Positions 32,602 to 40,639 of a DNA stretch of 64,000 nucleotides are shown here, in pieces. Each line of letters starts with the position of its first letter. Positions within the stretch are counted from its first letter, which is position 1. The notes below the pieces were generated by a model, which was not told the DNA's origin, made no database searches, and saw nothing but the letters and a program-made list of their open reading frames with translations. The position numbers were made by a program, and so were the translations under genes. The stretch lies in assembly GCA_038030265.1 (NCBI GenBank), contig CM075941.1:39060164-39124163 (forward strand), read 5' to 3'. The DNA is from Corythucha ciliata. Its lineage: Eukaryota > Arthropoda > Insecta > Hemiptera > Tingidae.

Positions 32602-33253
32602 GTGGTTCACATGCTATTTTCTTTCCGGAAGGCAGAACAACAAGTACCTCTGACAACAACAAAGAACTGATCGGAATTACTCACTTAAATACTGGCTTCA
32701 GATTGTTAGCCTACAGCCATGGGACTTGCCATTGCTCTCCCCGGTGCAACGTGAAGTTGTGAAAGCAGGATCATCTTGGGAAAACATAATTTTATTATTT
32801 TTTTGAGGGAGTTCAAAACAAGCTTTTTCATTATTATTATTATTGTGGGCCGACAAACTTCTGAGAAAAAGGACAAAGATAAATATTCCACGGTCCGCAG
32901 TAGTAATATTTATTATCCTCAGCCCTTCGAGCATGGCCATAAGTTCACAAGTACATATTCCTCGAACAGAAGTCGTTCACTTTCAAGAATTTTTATTATT
33001 GCAGAACGTAGATTAGACGCCATTAATTGGTGGTGCTTGAACGGCCAGTCTTTGGGGAGGCACAAAATTGTTAGTTTCCAAGCTACTTTGCCAGTTTCTT
33101 GACAAAATTGACATATCTAAAGAAAGATCGCCAATTTTGTCCTAGAATGTCTATTTCTCTGGCGAAATGACAAAGTTTTCTTGTTTTTTAAGGGCAACAT
33201 GTTCAGTTTTAATGCGATTTGTGAGGTGACTTTTGACCAGCCCGCCACAATTT

Positions 33254-33789
33254 GAATTGCAATAATGTAGAGAGGAGGGACTGGAGGGGATGATGGCTCT
33301 CCCACGAACGGAGAAGGGAGTTTTGATCGAGAAGTCGTAAATGGGATTTTGAGTTGGAGAATTTAAATAAATAACAATTTATTTGTGTGTCCGTCGAAGT
33401 CTGTAGTATTCAACACATGGGTTTTTATAGTTTGTTCAATTATTATTCAAGTATTTAAAAATATATTTATCAATTCTCTAATATCGTTCAACGCGTGCAA
33501 AATATCCACTCGAGCCACAACAAATTTCCGACGAGGTGAAAAATAGTCATGGATCCCGATCAATTTGCGCAGTTCATGCAACTTCAAACTTCAGACCGAC
33601 TCAATCAACCAGAACTGCCAGAAAGGCAGCCCCAAGTTCCCACTGCCGCTGAAGTCCCACCAAGAACACCTAGCGTGGTGGCTGGAGAATCGAGCCCAGA
33701 AGATGCGCGAAAATATCGATTCGACGAACCGCCATACCGCTCGCAAAGGCCTCGAGCCATTCATCCAGTTGCCGGAGGGGCAATGCCCC
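33254..33789 (+). repeat. Duplicate of the flank + Gypsy LTR + gag start (empty-site copy)
   Basis: It joins the left flank (28599-28718) directly to the right flank and Gypsy 5' end (34817-35255). It therefore shows the locus without the pogo-like element. It contains an LTR copy (33402-33522) and the start of the gag-type frame (ATG 33549), which lacks ~18 bp present in the other copy. It breaks off at 33789 and joins repeat X. Confidence 0.85.
33402..33522 (+). repeat. Gypsy-type LTR, duplicate copy (121 bp)
   Basis: Begins TGTAGTATTCAACACATGGG and ends CCACAACA, preceded by AAGTC as at 34842. Two or three differences from the LTR at 34847-34967. Confidence 0.8.
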
Positions 33790-33839
33790 TTAGAACTGCA
33801 GGTTATGGGTTTACTTCTAGTTGTCTACATCCTCTTTAA
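33549..33839 (+). pseudogene. Gag-start / captured ORF, duplicate fragment
   Basis: It begins MDPDQFAQFMQLQT as at 34994 and continues in the same sequence until 33789. There it runs into repeat X and soon stops. It is a truncated duplicate of the frame starting at 34994, lacking six internal codons. Confidence 0.8.
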
Positions 33840-34244
33840 CAGTATTTTTATTTTTTATTTTTTAAAATTGCTAGCATTATTACGAGTGTATTACTACTTT
33901 ACTACATGATTTTTTGAGTTTTTCGTTTATTTAGAGTCTGCAATTACACTTCCTTCGCGTGCTTCTCATCTAAAGTCAGAAAAATGCGATACTATTGCTG
34001 CTTCGATGACTGCGAGTTCTTCCATTCCGGGTCGACCTGGTTTTGATCTAGCTACTAAATTTATCCCTTTCCCTCAACCTCACCGGCACTTAGCTGAAAA
34101 CGTATTAAATTGAGGAAAAAGGGAAGAGAAAGTATACGTGAAGGAGTGTGATGAATGCGCAACTATGATGGGACTTCTTGTTAAGGTGCCGCCGGATCGA
34201 CGAGTTTTCATTGGTAAGTTTCGCGAGACGGAGGCTGAAGAATA
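33790..34244 (+). repeat. 455 bp direct repeat X, copy 2
   Basis: Same content as 29268-29722, but the TA at its end is not occupied by a mariner. It continues into the right part of the pogo-like element. Splice-like tttatttag and GTAAGT signals are preserved. Confidence 0.85.
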
Positions 34245-34846
34245 CATATAATCAAAATTGAATAACTGCAAATGTGGTTTTAGTTTGACGGGAATGAGAG
34301 AAAAATAAGTCCACTTTACACAGCACAAGACAAGAGTAACCCATAACCTGACCTAAGCGGGTTGCAAAACTGTTGAAGTAGGACTGGAGAGCGCATGAGT
34401 GGAAATCGTCTATTCTGTTCCCATTTACCCCTGAGGTAAACATCTCAGGGGTAATTGGGAATGGTTCCATACTGGGCTGTACTACAATTTTTCGACCAAA
34501 ATCACATCATATACCATCAATTGATTCAATTAGCTAAAATTATTGATACCGAATGAGTCTCACCTTCGAAATCTGGGGTCGCCAGAAGCTCTCAACTGCG
34601 TGTGTGAAACTTCGATTTTCAAACAAAATTCAAGACTGATATCATCCTTATCACATAGCTGGCCGCTATCATCCAATAATGGCGGGAACACATTAAATCA
34701 CTCAGAAGGGATGTTGACCATCAGGTTTCACTGCTTTTTGGTTCTCCAAACCCACCCATGAGCGCTGACGTCGCTCGTTCCCATTTACCCCGGATTCCCA
34801 ATTACCCCACCTGACCTAACAATTTATTTGTGTGTCCGTCGAAGTC

Positions 34847-34967
34847 TGTTGTATTCAACACATGGGTTTTTATAGTTTGTTCAATTATTATTCAAGTATT
34901 TAAAAATATATTTATCAATTCTCTAATATCGTTCAACGCGTGCAAAATATCCACTCGAGCCACAACA
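34847..34967 (+). repeat. Gypsy 5' LTR (121 bp)
   Basis: Starts TGTTGTATTCAACACATGGG and ends CCACAACA, with AAGTC target duplication immediately before. Confidence 0.85.
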
Positions 34968-34993
34968 AATTCCCGACGAGGTGAAAAATAGTC

Positions 34994-36217
34994 ATGGATC
35001 CCGATCAATTTGCGCAGTTCATGCAACTTCAAACAACGTTGGTTCAAAGCATTGTGGACCGACTCAATCAACCAGAACTGCCAGAAAGGCAGCCCCAAGT
35101 TCCCACTGCCGCTGAAGTCCCACCAAGAACACCTAGCGTGGTGGCTGGAGAATCGAGCCCAGAAGATGCGCGAAAATATCGATTCGACGAACCGCCATAC
35201 CGCTCGCAAAGGCCTCGAGCCATTCATCCAGTTGCCGGAGGGGCAATGCCCCAGTGTGCCTTGGGTATATGGGCAAATCGTGGCCTCGATGTGCCTGCCG
35301 TTACGATTGCATCAAATGCACTCGACGCCTCCAAGGCCGATGGCCTTGTCATGAAGATGACGATAGCGCGTAAACGTAAAATAATTCAGACGCATCAGGA
35401 AAGGAGCGTCAAACGACCTAAGGTCGGTGACGATTCAGTGACAACACTAGTTTTGACAAACACATTGTTACTTTGGGGAACGACAAGATCAGAGGGGCCA
35501 CCTACGTTTATAACCACAATGGCGAACAAGTGCCAGATGGACCGCGCTGGATTTAGGATGCTGGATCGCCGAATAGCTGGCACACCAGGTATCCAGATCG
35601 GCAGTTTTTTGATCCATTCAATGGTCGGAGGGCAGTTTGAGATGCCAATACCTCTTTGGGCTACAGTATTGCCTCAAAGTAATCACATGAATCCCGCCAA
35701 CAGAGACACGTTGAACGTGAATTATATTGCCTCCAGATATTAAGGCGAGGTAGGGGCGGAGATACAAGGATTGTTCCTTGCAAACGGAATGGTCAGTCAG
35801 ATAGCGGTTGAAACTATTTTGCAACCGCTGTTGCACATTCAGAGCCGCACAGCTTTAGCTGCCTTAAGTGCAGCAGGCGGTATGACTACCCGCTCCTATG
35901 GCTCGGGGTTCATATGCGACAAGTTGGCTACATTCGCTCTGCAACTTGAGGCTTCAACCTTAATTAGACAAGTAGTCGGAGCAACTCCGTTTGTAGAACG
36001 CGAGGTTGTAGAGTATATCAACCTGGATCAGTTAGACGGAAATGTCGGTCTCACGATTGTCGATCACATCGCTCACGGACACTTGATCTTGTTGCTTAAC
36101 AAAGAGGCCAGAGCACAGGATGCTCTTTTACTCCGTTGCCTGGTAAAAAATATATTTTATCGCGTTCTGTGTTTAAAAACTGTAATATCTAAAATCCTCT
36201 TGCTCTGCTTAAAGTAA
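34994..36217 (+). pseudogene. Chimeric ORF: Gypsy gag start joined to a captured unknown (nucleoprotein-like?) sequence
   Basis: One frame is open for ~408 codons apart from a single TAA at 35741. The first ~30 codons (MDPDQFAQFMQLQTTLVQSI) are a Gypsy gag start, but the downstream part is unlike gag. Between ~35085 and 35351 a different frame looks more protein-like (WWLENRAQKM, IQLPEGQCPSVPWVYGQIVA). From ~35340 to 36140 the first frame does (SRTALAALSAAGGMTTRSYG, FALQLEASTLIRQ). This suggests one captured gene with a frameshift. Its helical, Ala-rich C-terminal half is compatible with a nucleoprotein of a negative-strand RNA virus, which is known to fossilise near LTR elements. I cannot verify that. 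Confidence 0.4.
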
Positions 36218-36293
36218 AGTCTCAACAGGTTATGGGCACCATGGACACCCTCGTAAGCGGCATCGAAAAACTCACCGATGTATCGACCTATCA

Positions 36294-36950
36294 TTGTGGA
36301 AATTCGAAATTGACATTTATTTCGAAGCTAAAGGCTTGATGGACATCTTACGTGGCACCAGCCGCATTGAAGACATGGCAACGTCAAAAGAACAAGAGGA
36401 GTTGAAACTAAAAGATGCTAAAGCTCACCAAGCAATCGTCTCGACCATCGAAAAAAAACATCGGTCGCACATTTTAACATGTCAGACGGCGCACGCTATG
36501 TTCAAAAAAATTTGCGTTATTTTCGACCGCGACAATGAACATCAAAAAGCGGCTTCCCACGAACAATTTTTCTCGTTCAAATTCGACTCCACAAACGATC
36601 TCGCCACAAATCTCAGTCATCTCGAAAATATACGATTTAAAATAAATTCACTGTCCAACAGTGAAGGCGTCACCGACCAAATCAATGACGAGATGCTCAT
36701 GGCAAAAGTCCTGTCGACTTTACCCCCAACATTTGACAATTTTATTACGTCGTGGAGTTCGACTCCTAAAACTGAAAAAACCATTGAAAATTTAACATCT
36801 CGGCTGTTAAGCGAAGAACATCGCAAAACAAACCATAATGATATTGACGTCCCCCTTGCCTTTTACTCCCATAAAAACCGATGCTATCAATCACGCTCTG
36901 CTACCAGCAACCGGCAAAAAGATCCTAACCAATCGATGGGTGTTCACTAA
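36294..36950 (+). pseudogene. Copia gag polyprotein fragment
   Basis: An open frame of 218 codons with the UBN2/Copia-gag layout: WKFEIDIYFEAKGLMDIL near the start, AHAMFKKICVIFD mid-way, and MLMAKVLSTLPPTFDNFITSW later. The true start is probably ATG 36231 (MGTMDTLVSGIEKLTDV), separated from this frame by a one-base shift near 36285. The zinc knuckle and everything up to the RT are missing. The frame runs into sequence where another frame reads TNRWVFTKKHDGKYKARLVV, the start of a Copia RT domain. Confidence 0.85.
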
Positions 36951-36985
36951 AAAGCATGACGGGAAATATAAAGCTAGGCTTGTTG

Positions 36986-37177
36986 TCAGAGGTTGTGAAC
37001 AAAGTTTCGGCAGTTGTTCCACGTCGGAGGATCGATAGGACCAACGACGTCTGTATGAAGTAGTTCGAGTGGTTGGGAAGCTCGTGAACGATTGAATCCG
37101 AAAGTTTTACGAGTTGCTTTTGCCTTTAAGCACACTTCGCAGGTGAAGTTTTTTATTGCTGTTGGTTTTAATTGCAT
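36986..37177 (-). pseudogene. Copia integrase zinc-finger piece, inverted
   Basis: The minus-strand frame reads CEVCLKAKATRKTF, then LELLHTDVVGPI. This is the pre-integrase Cys pair followed by the first catalytic Asp block of Copia integrase. It points the opposite way from the rest of the relic. Confidence 0.8.
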
Positions 37178-37335
37178 CCCATTTGACAGCGTATTGAGAT
37201 GTTATAAATATTTCACGCCAAGGTGGCCGAGCTTCCCAACCACTCGAACTACTTCATACAGACGTCGTTGGTCCTATCGATCCTCCGACGTGGAACAACT
37301 GCCGATACTTCGTCGTAGTGATGGATGATTATACT

Positions 37336-37664
37336 TATTAAATTAATTAAACTGATATTATCCGGACGACGATGGAAGGGCATAGCCCAACACGATTCGA
37401 GTTTCGAGAAAAAATGGCTCTCCGGCGGGATTTGAACCCGCAACCTCTGGATTACCAGTCCAGCACGCTGCCATTTGCGCCACGGAGGCGCCTATGGGAG
37501 TCGTACTCCGAGGGATAAGCTAAGCCGAACCCTCGAGTTTCTCGAAACTCGAATCGTGTTGGGCTATGCCCTTCCATCGTCGTCCGGATAATATCAGTTT
37601 AATTAATTTAATAATTAAAATGCCGGCGACAGATTTATTCATTATATCAATCTAACAACATCTA
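37336..37664 (-). mobile_element. tRNA-Thr-bearing foldback element, copy 2 (329 bp)
   Basis: Inserted in the Copia integrase reading frame and flanked by a 12 bp direct repeat GATGATTATACT (37324-37335, 37665-37676), 16 bp if one mismatch is allowed. Arms 37341-37410 and 37536-37609 are inverted copies (ccggacgacgatggaagggc and so on). Between them lies a nearly complete tRNA-Thr-like sequence. On its own strand it starts tagatgttgt and ends in AT-rich sequence. A variable-length target duplication with an AT-rich 3' end suggests LINE-driven insertion, whereas the palindromic arms resemble foldback DNA transposons. Confidence 0.85.
37418..37489 (-). tRNA. tRNA-Thr(GGT)-like gene inside the foldback
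   Basis: 72 nt with a full cloverleaf order. The D arm is GCGC/GCGT. The anticodon arm is CTGGA, loop CTGGTAA, TCCAG, with anticodon GGT (Thr). The T arm is GCGGG, loop TTCAAAT, CCCGC. A-box-like TGGCGCAAATGG and B box GGTTCAAATCC are present. The acceptor stem pairs at five of seven positions, with the two terminal pairs mismatched, so it is probably not charged. The pol III promoter could still be active. Confidence 0.75.
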
Positions 37665-37676
37665 GATGATTATACT

Positions 37677-37865
37677 CATTTTTCAGCTACTTTCCTTTTG
37701 GGTGGACGAGATGAAGTCAAATCAGCTGTTGTCACTTATATTAATCAAATCGAGATCCACTGGTCAAAAAAAGTTTTAAAAATCCGATTGGACAACGCTG
37801 GCGAATATGTTTCCCGCGAATTCCGGAAATTCTGCGAGTTAAAAGGAATACCCCAAACTCAGGTT
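37677..37865 (+). pseudogene. Copia integrase core fragment
   Basis: It reads HFSATFLLGGRDEVKSAVVT and then IRLDNAGEYVSREFRKFCE. DNAGEY is the second catalytic Asp block of Copia integrases. It continues directly the forward piece ending MDDYTY before the foldback insertion, so the reading frame brackets a clean insertion site. Confidence 0.85.
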
Positions 37866-37867
37866 TT

Positions 37868-37903
37868 TCTCTGAGCATCTCGTTATTGGACACCCTGTAT
37901 ACT
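37868..37903 (-). mobile_element. Possible mariner end remnant
   Basis: The stretch ending ggacaccctgta is the reverse complement of a Tc1/mariner-type end (TACAGGGTGTCC). It lies exactly where the Copia integrase frame breaks off. Confidence 0.35.
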
Positions 37904-38004
37904 GGCCGGTTATTCTCCCCCTGTTGACGAACGCAGATATGCAGAAGCTACTGCTTGGATTAATCTGCAACAACAAGAGAGAGTGGGGCTAACTGTGCTC
38001 TATA

Positions 38005-39138
38005 GTGCTGGTAGTGATAATGAGTGATAACGAACAGGTCGTGGGCGAGGAGAGCTCGGCTTTACCTTGCAAAATTTGCCATGCTTCTGTTAAAAAACAA
38101 TTTGTAAGTTGTTCCATGTGTCTAAATAAGTTCCACATTAGCTGTTTTAAGCGCTTCGCCAAGAAACAAGGCATCCCTGAGGCTCGTCGGGACTATCTGA
38201 GGAGCATCCAGTTGGCTAAGATTCGTTTCAACGATGAAAAAATCCAGTCTTCTGGGAACAAATCACGCACCGCGTGGCAAATCTTCCGGGGAGATCTTCG
38301 AAATTCGCTGATGAAGGGACATCAAGCTACAAAAAGCGCGCATGATCCCAGAAGCATAAATGACTACTTCATCAACGCCGCTGCTGATTTGACCAGGGAT
38401 CTGCCAGAGCCAGTTCAAAGCTACGAGAGCTATTTACCCGTAACGTGTAGTCTAGTTGAACCTCTCACATTTGTTGATTTTTCGGTTGAGCAAGTGCACT
38501 TAGCTATAACAAACCTGAAACTCTCTGGCGTCAAGGATGTGTATGGTCTAGACTCTCGGCTTGTCACCATCATTGCTGCCGAAATCTTTGAGCCTTTGAC
38601 CTATCTGTACAATTTGATACTTCGTACCGGCGATGTTCCTTCTTGTTTCAAAATGGCCCGCGTGATCCCGATCCCGAAGAAGGTGAATCCCGATCTGGTA
38701 GACTTCCGTCCACTTGCCATATCGACTGTCGTTCTGAAGATTTTCGAAAGCCTCATCAGCCAGCAACTATCTGCGTTTTTTGGGGAGTCGGGAGTTATCT
38801 CAGGGTCACAGTATGGTTTTCGTAGTGGAAAATCGACCTCACTCGCCGCGCTGGACCATATGCACCACTGCCTCTGTTGTGCTGAAAGCAGGAACAAGGC
38901 TTTGGTTCGCCTCTTCGACCTCTCACGAGCTTTCGACTCGGTCAACCACGATATCCTCGCTACAAAACTAAAGTACTTGGGTTTATCCAAGCTCGCCGTG
39001 GATACCATTATCTCATCGATTGCGGGATGGCGGCAAGTGGTCACTTATGAAGGGAAAACGTCGGATCTTTCTCCGGCACAGGATATCGGGGTTAAACAGG
39101 GTTCCATAACTGGTTTTGGAATTTTTTCATTTTGTTAG
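38005..39138 (+). pseudogene. PHD-finger/reverse transcriptase ORF (non-LTR, endonuclease deleted)
   Basis: A 377-codon frame; the family start is probably ATG 38020 (MSDNEQ). Residues ~20-52 hold the finger CKICHASV, VSCSMC, FHISCF. The linker (DYLRSIQLAKIRFNDEK) is the kind that normally follows the endonuclease. RT blocks follow: ARVIPIPKK and DFRPLAI (fingers), GFRSGKST, FDLSRAFDSVNHD with the first catalytic Asp, and GVKQGSITG. The frame is lost at 39138, just before the YADD box. In intact relatives this protein primes reverse transcription at a nicked target. This copy cannot, lacking endonuclease and a continuous palm. Confidence 0.9.
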
Positions 39139-39144
39139 TTTTTT

Positions 39145-39984
39145 ATTGTATTCGTCAATGATCTACCGGTGAACCTGCAGTCGTCCTACTCGCGGGCCTT
39201 CCTGTACGCTGATGACGTGACCTTGGTTAGCGCAGGATCTGATATAGACGAGGCTTCCCGTACCTCGGAGCGGACCACCGCTGTCATCGGTGACTGGTGC
39301 CTGGCGAACCGCCTTGTTCTTAACAAGGCAAAGACCCAGGACCTGTAACTGAGCCTCACCTGTGCGTCGGCATCGTGTGACAAGGTTGAGTTTCTGGGGC
39401 TTACCCTTGACTCTCGCCTGTCGTGGGCACCCCAGGTTGACAAGTTGTGCCGGGTACTCTCTCGATCCCTGTTCGTGCTCCGGCGCCTATCTCTCTCCAT
39501 ATCGAGTTGTACGCAGCGGATGACGTACTTTCGAGGATGGTATATGGCACAGTGGCTTGGGGGAACTCCCCTCAAACCGGGAGGATCTTCAAACTATAAA
39601 AAAAAGCGATCCGAATTCTAGCGCGGGTGAAACCTCGTACGCCTTGTCGTAGTCTTTTCAGACAGCTGAAGATCCCTACCTTTCTATGCCGTGTTTTTAA
39701 CCGAAATATTATGCCACACTAAAGATCTGGTCGACCGTGGGGAACTTCGGCCCTCCTCGCGTGAGCACCTCACGAGGGGCCGCAACAATATAGATGTGGA
39801 GAGATGCCGCCTCAGCTGTTCACAAACACTGAATCCGCGTGTGCTTGGTCCGCAGCTGTTCAATGGACTCGACGCCAGCCTCAAAAGATTGCCACAGGGG
39901 AACTTCAAAAGCCAGATTAAGGAGCGTTTTTTGGATATGGCTCCCTATTCCATTTCGGAATTCACAACGACTCCCTCATGTTGA
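39145..39984 (+). pseudogene. Reverse transcriptase palm and C-terminus, frame-broken
   Basis: It reads VFVNDLPVNL, then FLYADDVTLVSAGSD (the YADD catalytic box at ~39203), then a stop at 39346 and further shifts. The last piece, ~39691-39984, reads VLGPQLFNGLDASLKRLPQ and ends FTTTPSC*. This matches the C-terminal region seen at 25600-25766. It continues the ORF ending at 39138 after a small insertion. Confidence 0.85.
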
Positions 39985-40033
39985 TTACTGATCTGTATTT
40001 TTGACGTTGTTTTATTGGTGAATCTAGTGGTGA

Positions 40034-40046
40034 CAATAAATTATTA

Positions 40047-40078
<32 letters not shown>
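40034..40078. repeat. (TTA)n 3' tail microsatellite
   Basis: Uninterrupted ttattattatta run following acaataaa, which is the 3' tail of the non-LTR element. Confidence 0.9.
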
Positions 40079-40079
<1 letters not shown>

Positions 40080-40080
<1 letters not shown>

Positions 40081-40517
40081 ACAACTGTCGAAAGACGAGC
40101 AGTACCCACCGCGATCAACACCGTCTTTGTCCCAAATTTCGAAGCTTTTGATATCTCAAATGAAGGATGCATTTCGTACAGAATGCGCTTTGAGAACTAT
40201 ATTCGAATGAAAAATATTGCAGACAAGAAGCACTACTGCGCCCAGTTACTCCTCAATTCAATCGGCGCGCAACATTTTCAAACTGTATCGGCTCTAGCAA
40301 CACCCGCAAATATCGTCGAACTCGATTACGATCAAGTCGTAACTTTACTTGAGAGTCATTTGCCCCCAAAGAAATACAAGAAGAAGATTGTCTACACCCA
40401 GAGACCAGTTGTCAGACCGGTCATCAGTTTTTACGAAGATCGTCCAGGAATCGAAGACCGCCAAAATATCTTGAGGACTACGTACCTCGTTAAAACAAAA
40501 AAACAAGCGGGGGAGAT
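40080..40517 (+). pseudogene. Gypsy gag, continuation
   Basis: The frame contains FVPNFEAFDISNEGCISYRM and then FENYIRMKNIADKKHYCAQL, LLNSIGAQHFQTVSALATP. This is the capsid-type gag core common to insect Gypsy elements. It picks up the gag that started at 34994 and was split by the captured sequence and later insertions. It is followed by RPVISFYEDRPGIEDRQN and a purine tract, after which the 3' LTR starts at 40518. Everything between gag and the LTR (pol) is deleted. Confidence 0.85.
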
Positions 40518-40634
40518 TGTTTATTCAACACATGGGTTTTTATAGTTGTTCAATTATTATTCAAGTACCTATTTAAAAATATATCAATTCTCTAATATCG
40601 TTCAACGCGTGCAAAATATCCCTCGAGCCTAACA
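40518..40634 (+). repeat. Gypsy 3' LTR (117 bp)
   Basis: TGTTTATTCAACACATGGGT to CCTAACA, followed by AAGTC (40635-40639). Differs from the 5' LTR by a few indels and substitutions, so the element is not recent. Confidence 0.85.
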
Positions 40635-40639
40635 AAGTC

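Larger units (their letters stand above)
28719..34816. mobile_element. Pogo/Tc1-like non-autonomous element with nested insertions
   Basis: The left end GGGTCAGGTGGGGTAATTGG and the right end (reverse complement, GGTCAGGTGGGGTAATTGGG) face each other. TA lies on both sides (28717-28718, 34817-34818). The unoccupied site is preserved at 33370-33380. The element's own DNA is about 28719-29722 plus ~34245-34816. The rest (29723-33789) is later insertion and rearrangement. No transposase of its own remains. The word GGGGTAATTGGGAA or a near variant occurs at least seven times near its ends. Confidence 0.7.
36231..37865 (+). mobile_element. Copia-type retrotransposon relic, rearranged
   Basis: Pieces in order are: gag (36231-36830), a short RT start (about 36925-37010), an inverted integrase piece on the minus strand (36986-37177), and the same integrase piece forward (about 37205-37335). 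The integrase core resumes after the foldback insertion (37677-37865). The forward and inverted integrase pieces form a ~65 bp inverted repeat (37019-37083 with 37231-37298). No LTR was found. Confidence 0.8.
38005..40078 (+). mobile_element. Non-LTR retrotransposon with PHD finger and RT
   Basis: An ORF with an N-terminal PHD-type finger is joined to the post-endonuclease linker and reverse transcriptase. Then comes a broken region from 39138, the RT C-terminus (to 39984), a short 3' UTR, and a (TTA)n tail at 40034-40078. The apurinic endonuclease domain expected before the RT is missing. The other copy (25157-25838) has a larger deletion starting from the same side. Confidence 0.9.
34847..40634 (+). 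mobile_element. Gypsy-type LTR retrotransposon with nested insertions
   Basis: The 5' LTR (34847-34967) and 3' LTR (40518-40634) both start TGT, end ACA and share sequence. The 5 bp direct repeat AAGTC flanks the whole (34842-34846 and 40635-40639). A purine tract (aagcgggggaga) precedes the 3' LTR. Gag begins at ATG 34994 and resumes at ~40080-40500. Protease, RT, RNase H and integrase are absent. The interior holds a captured coding sequence, a Copia relic, a tRNA-Thr foldback and a non-LTR element. The LTRs are unusually short for Gypsy. Confidence 0.85.
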
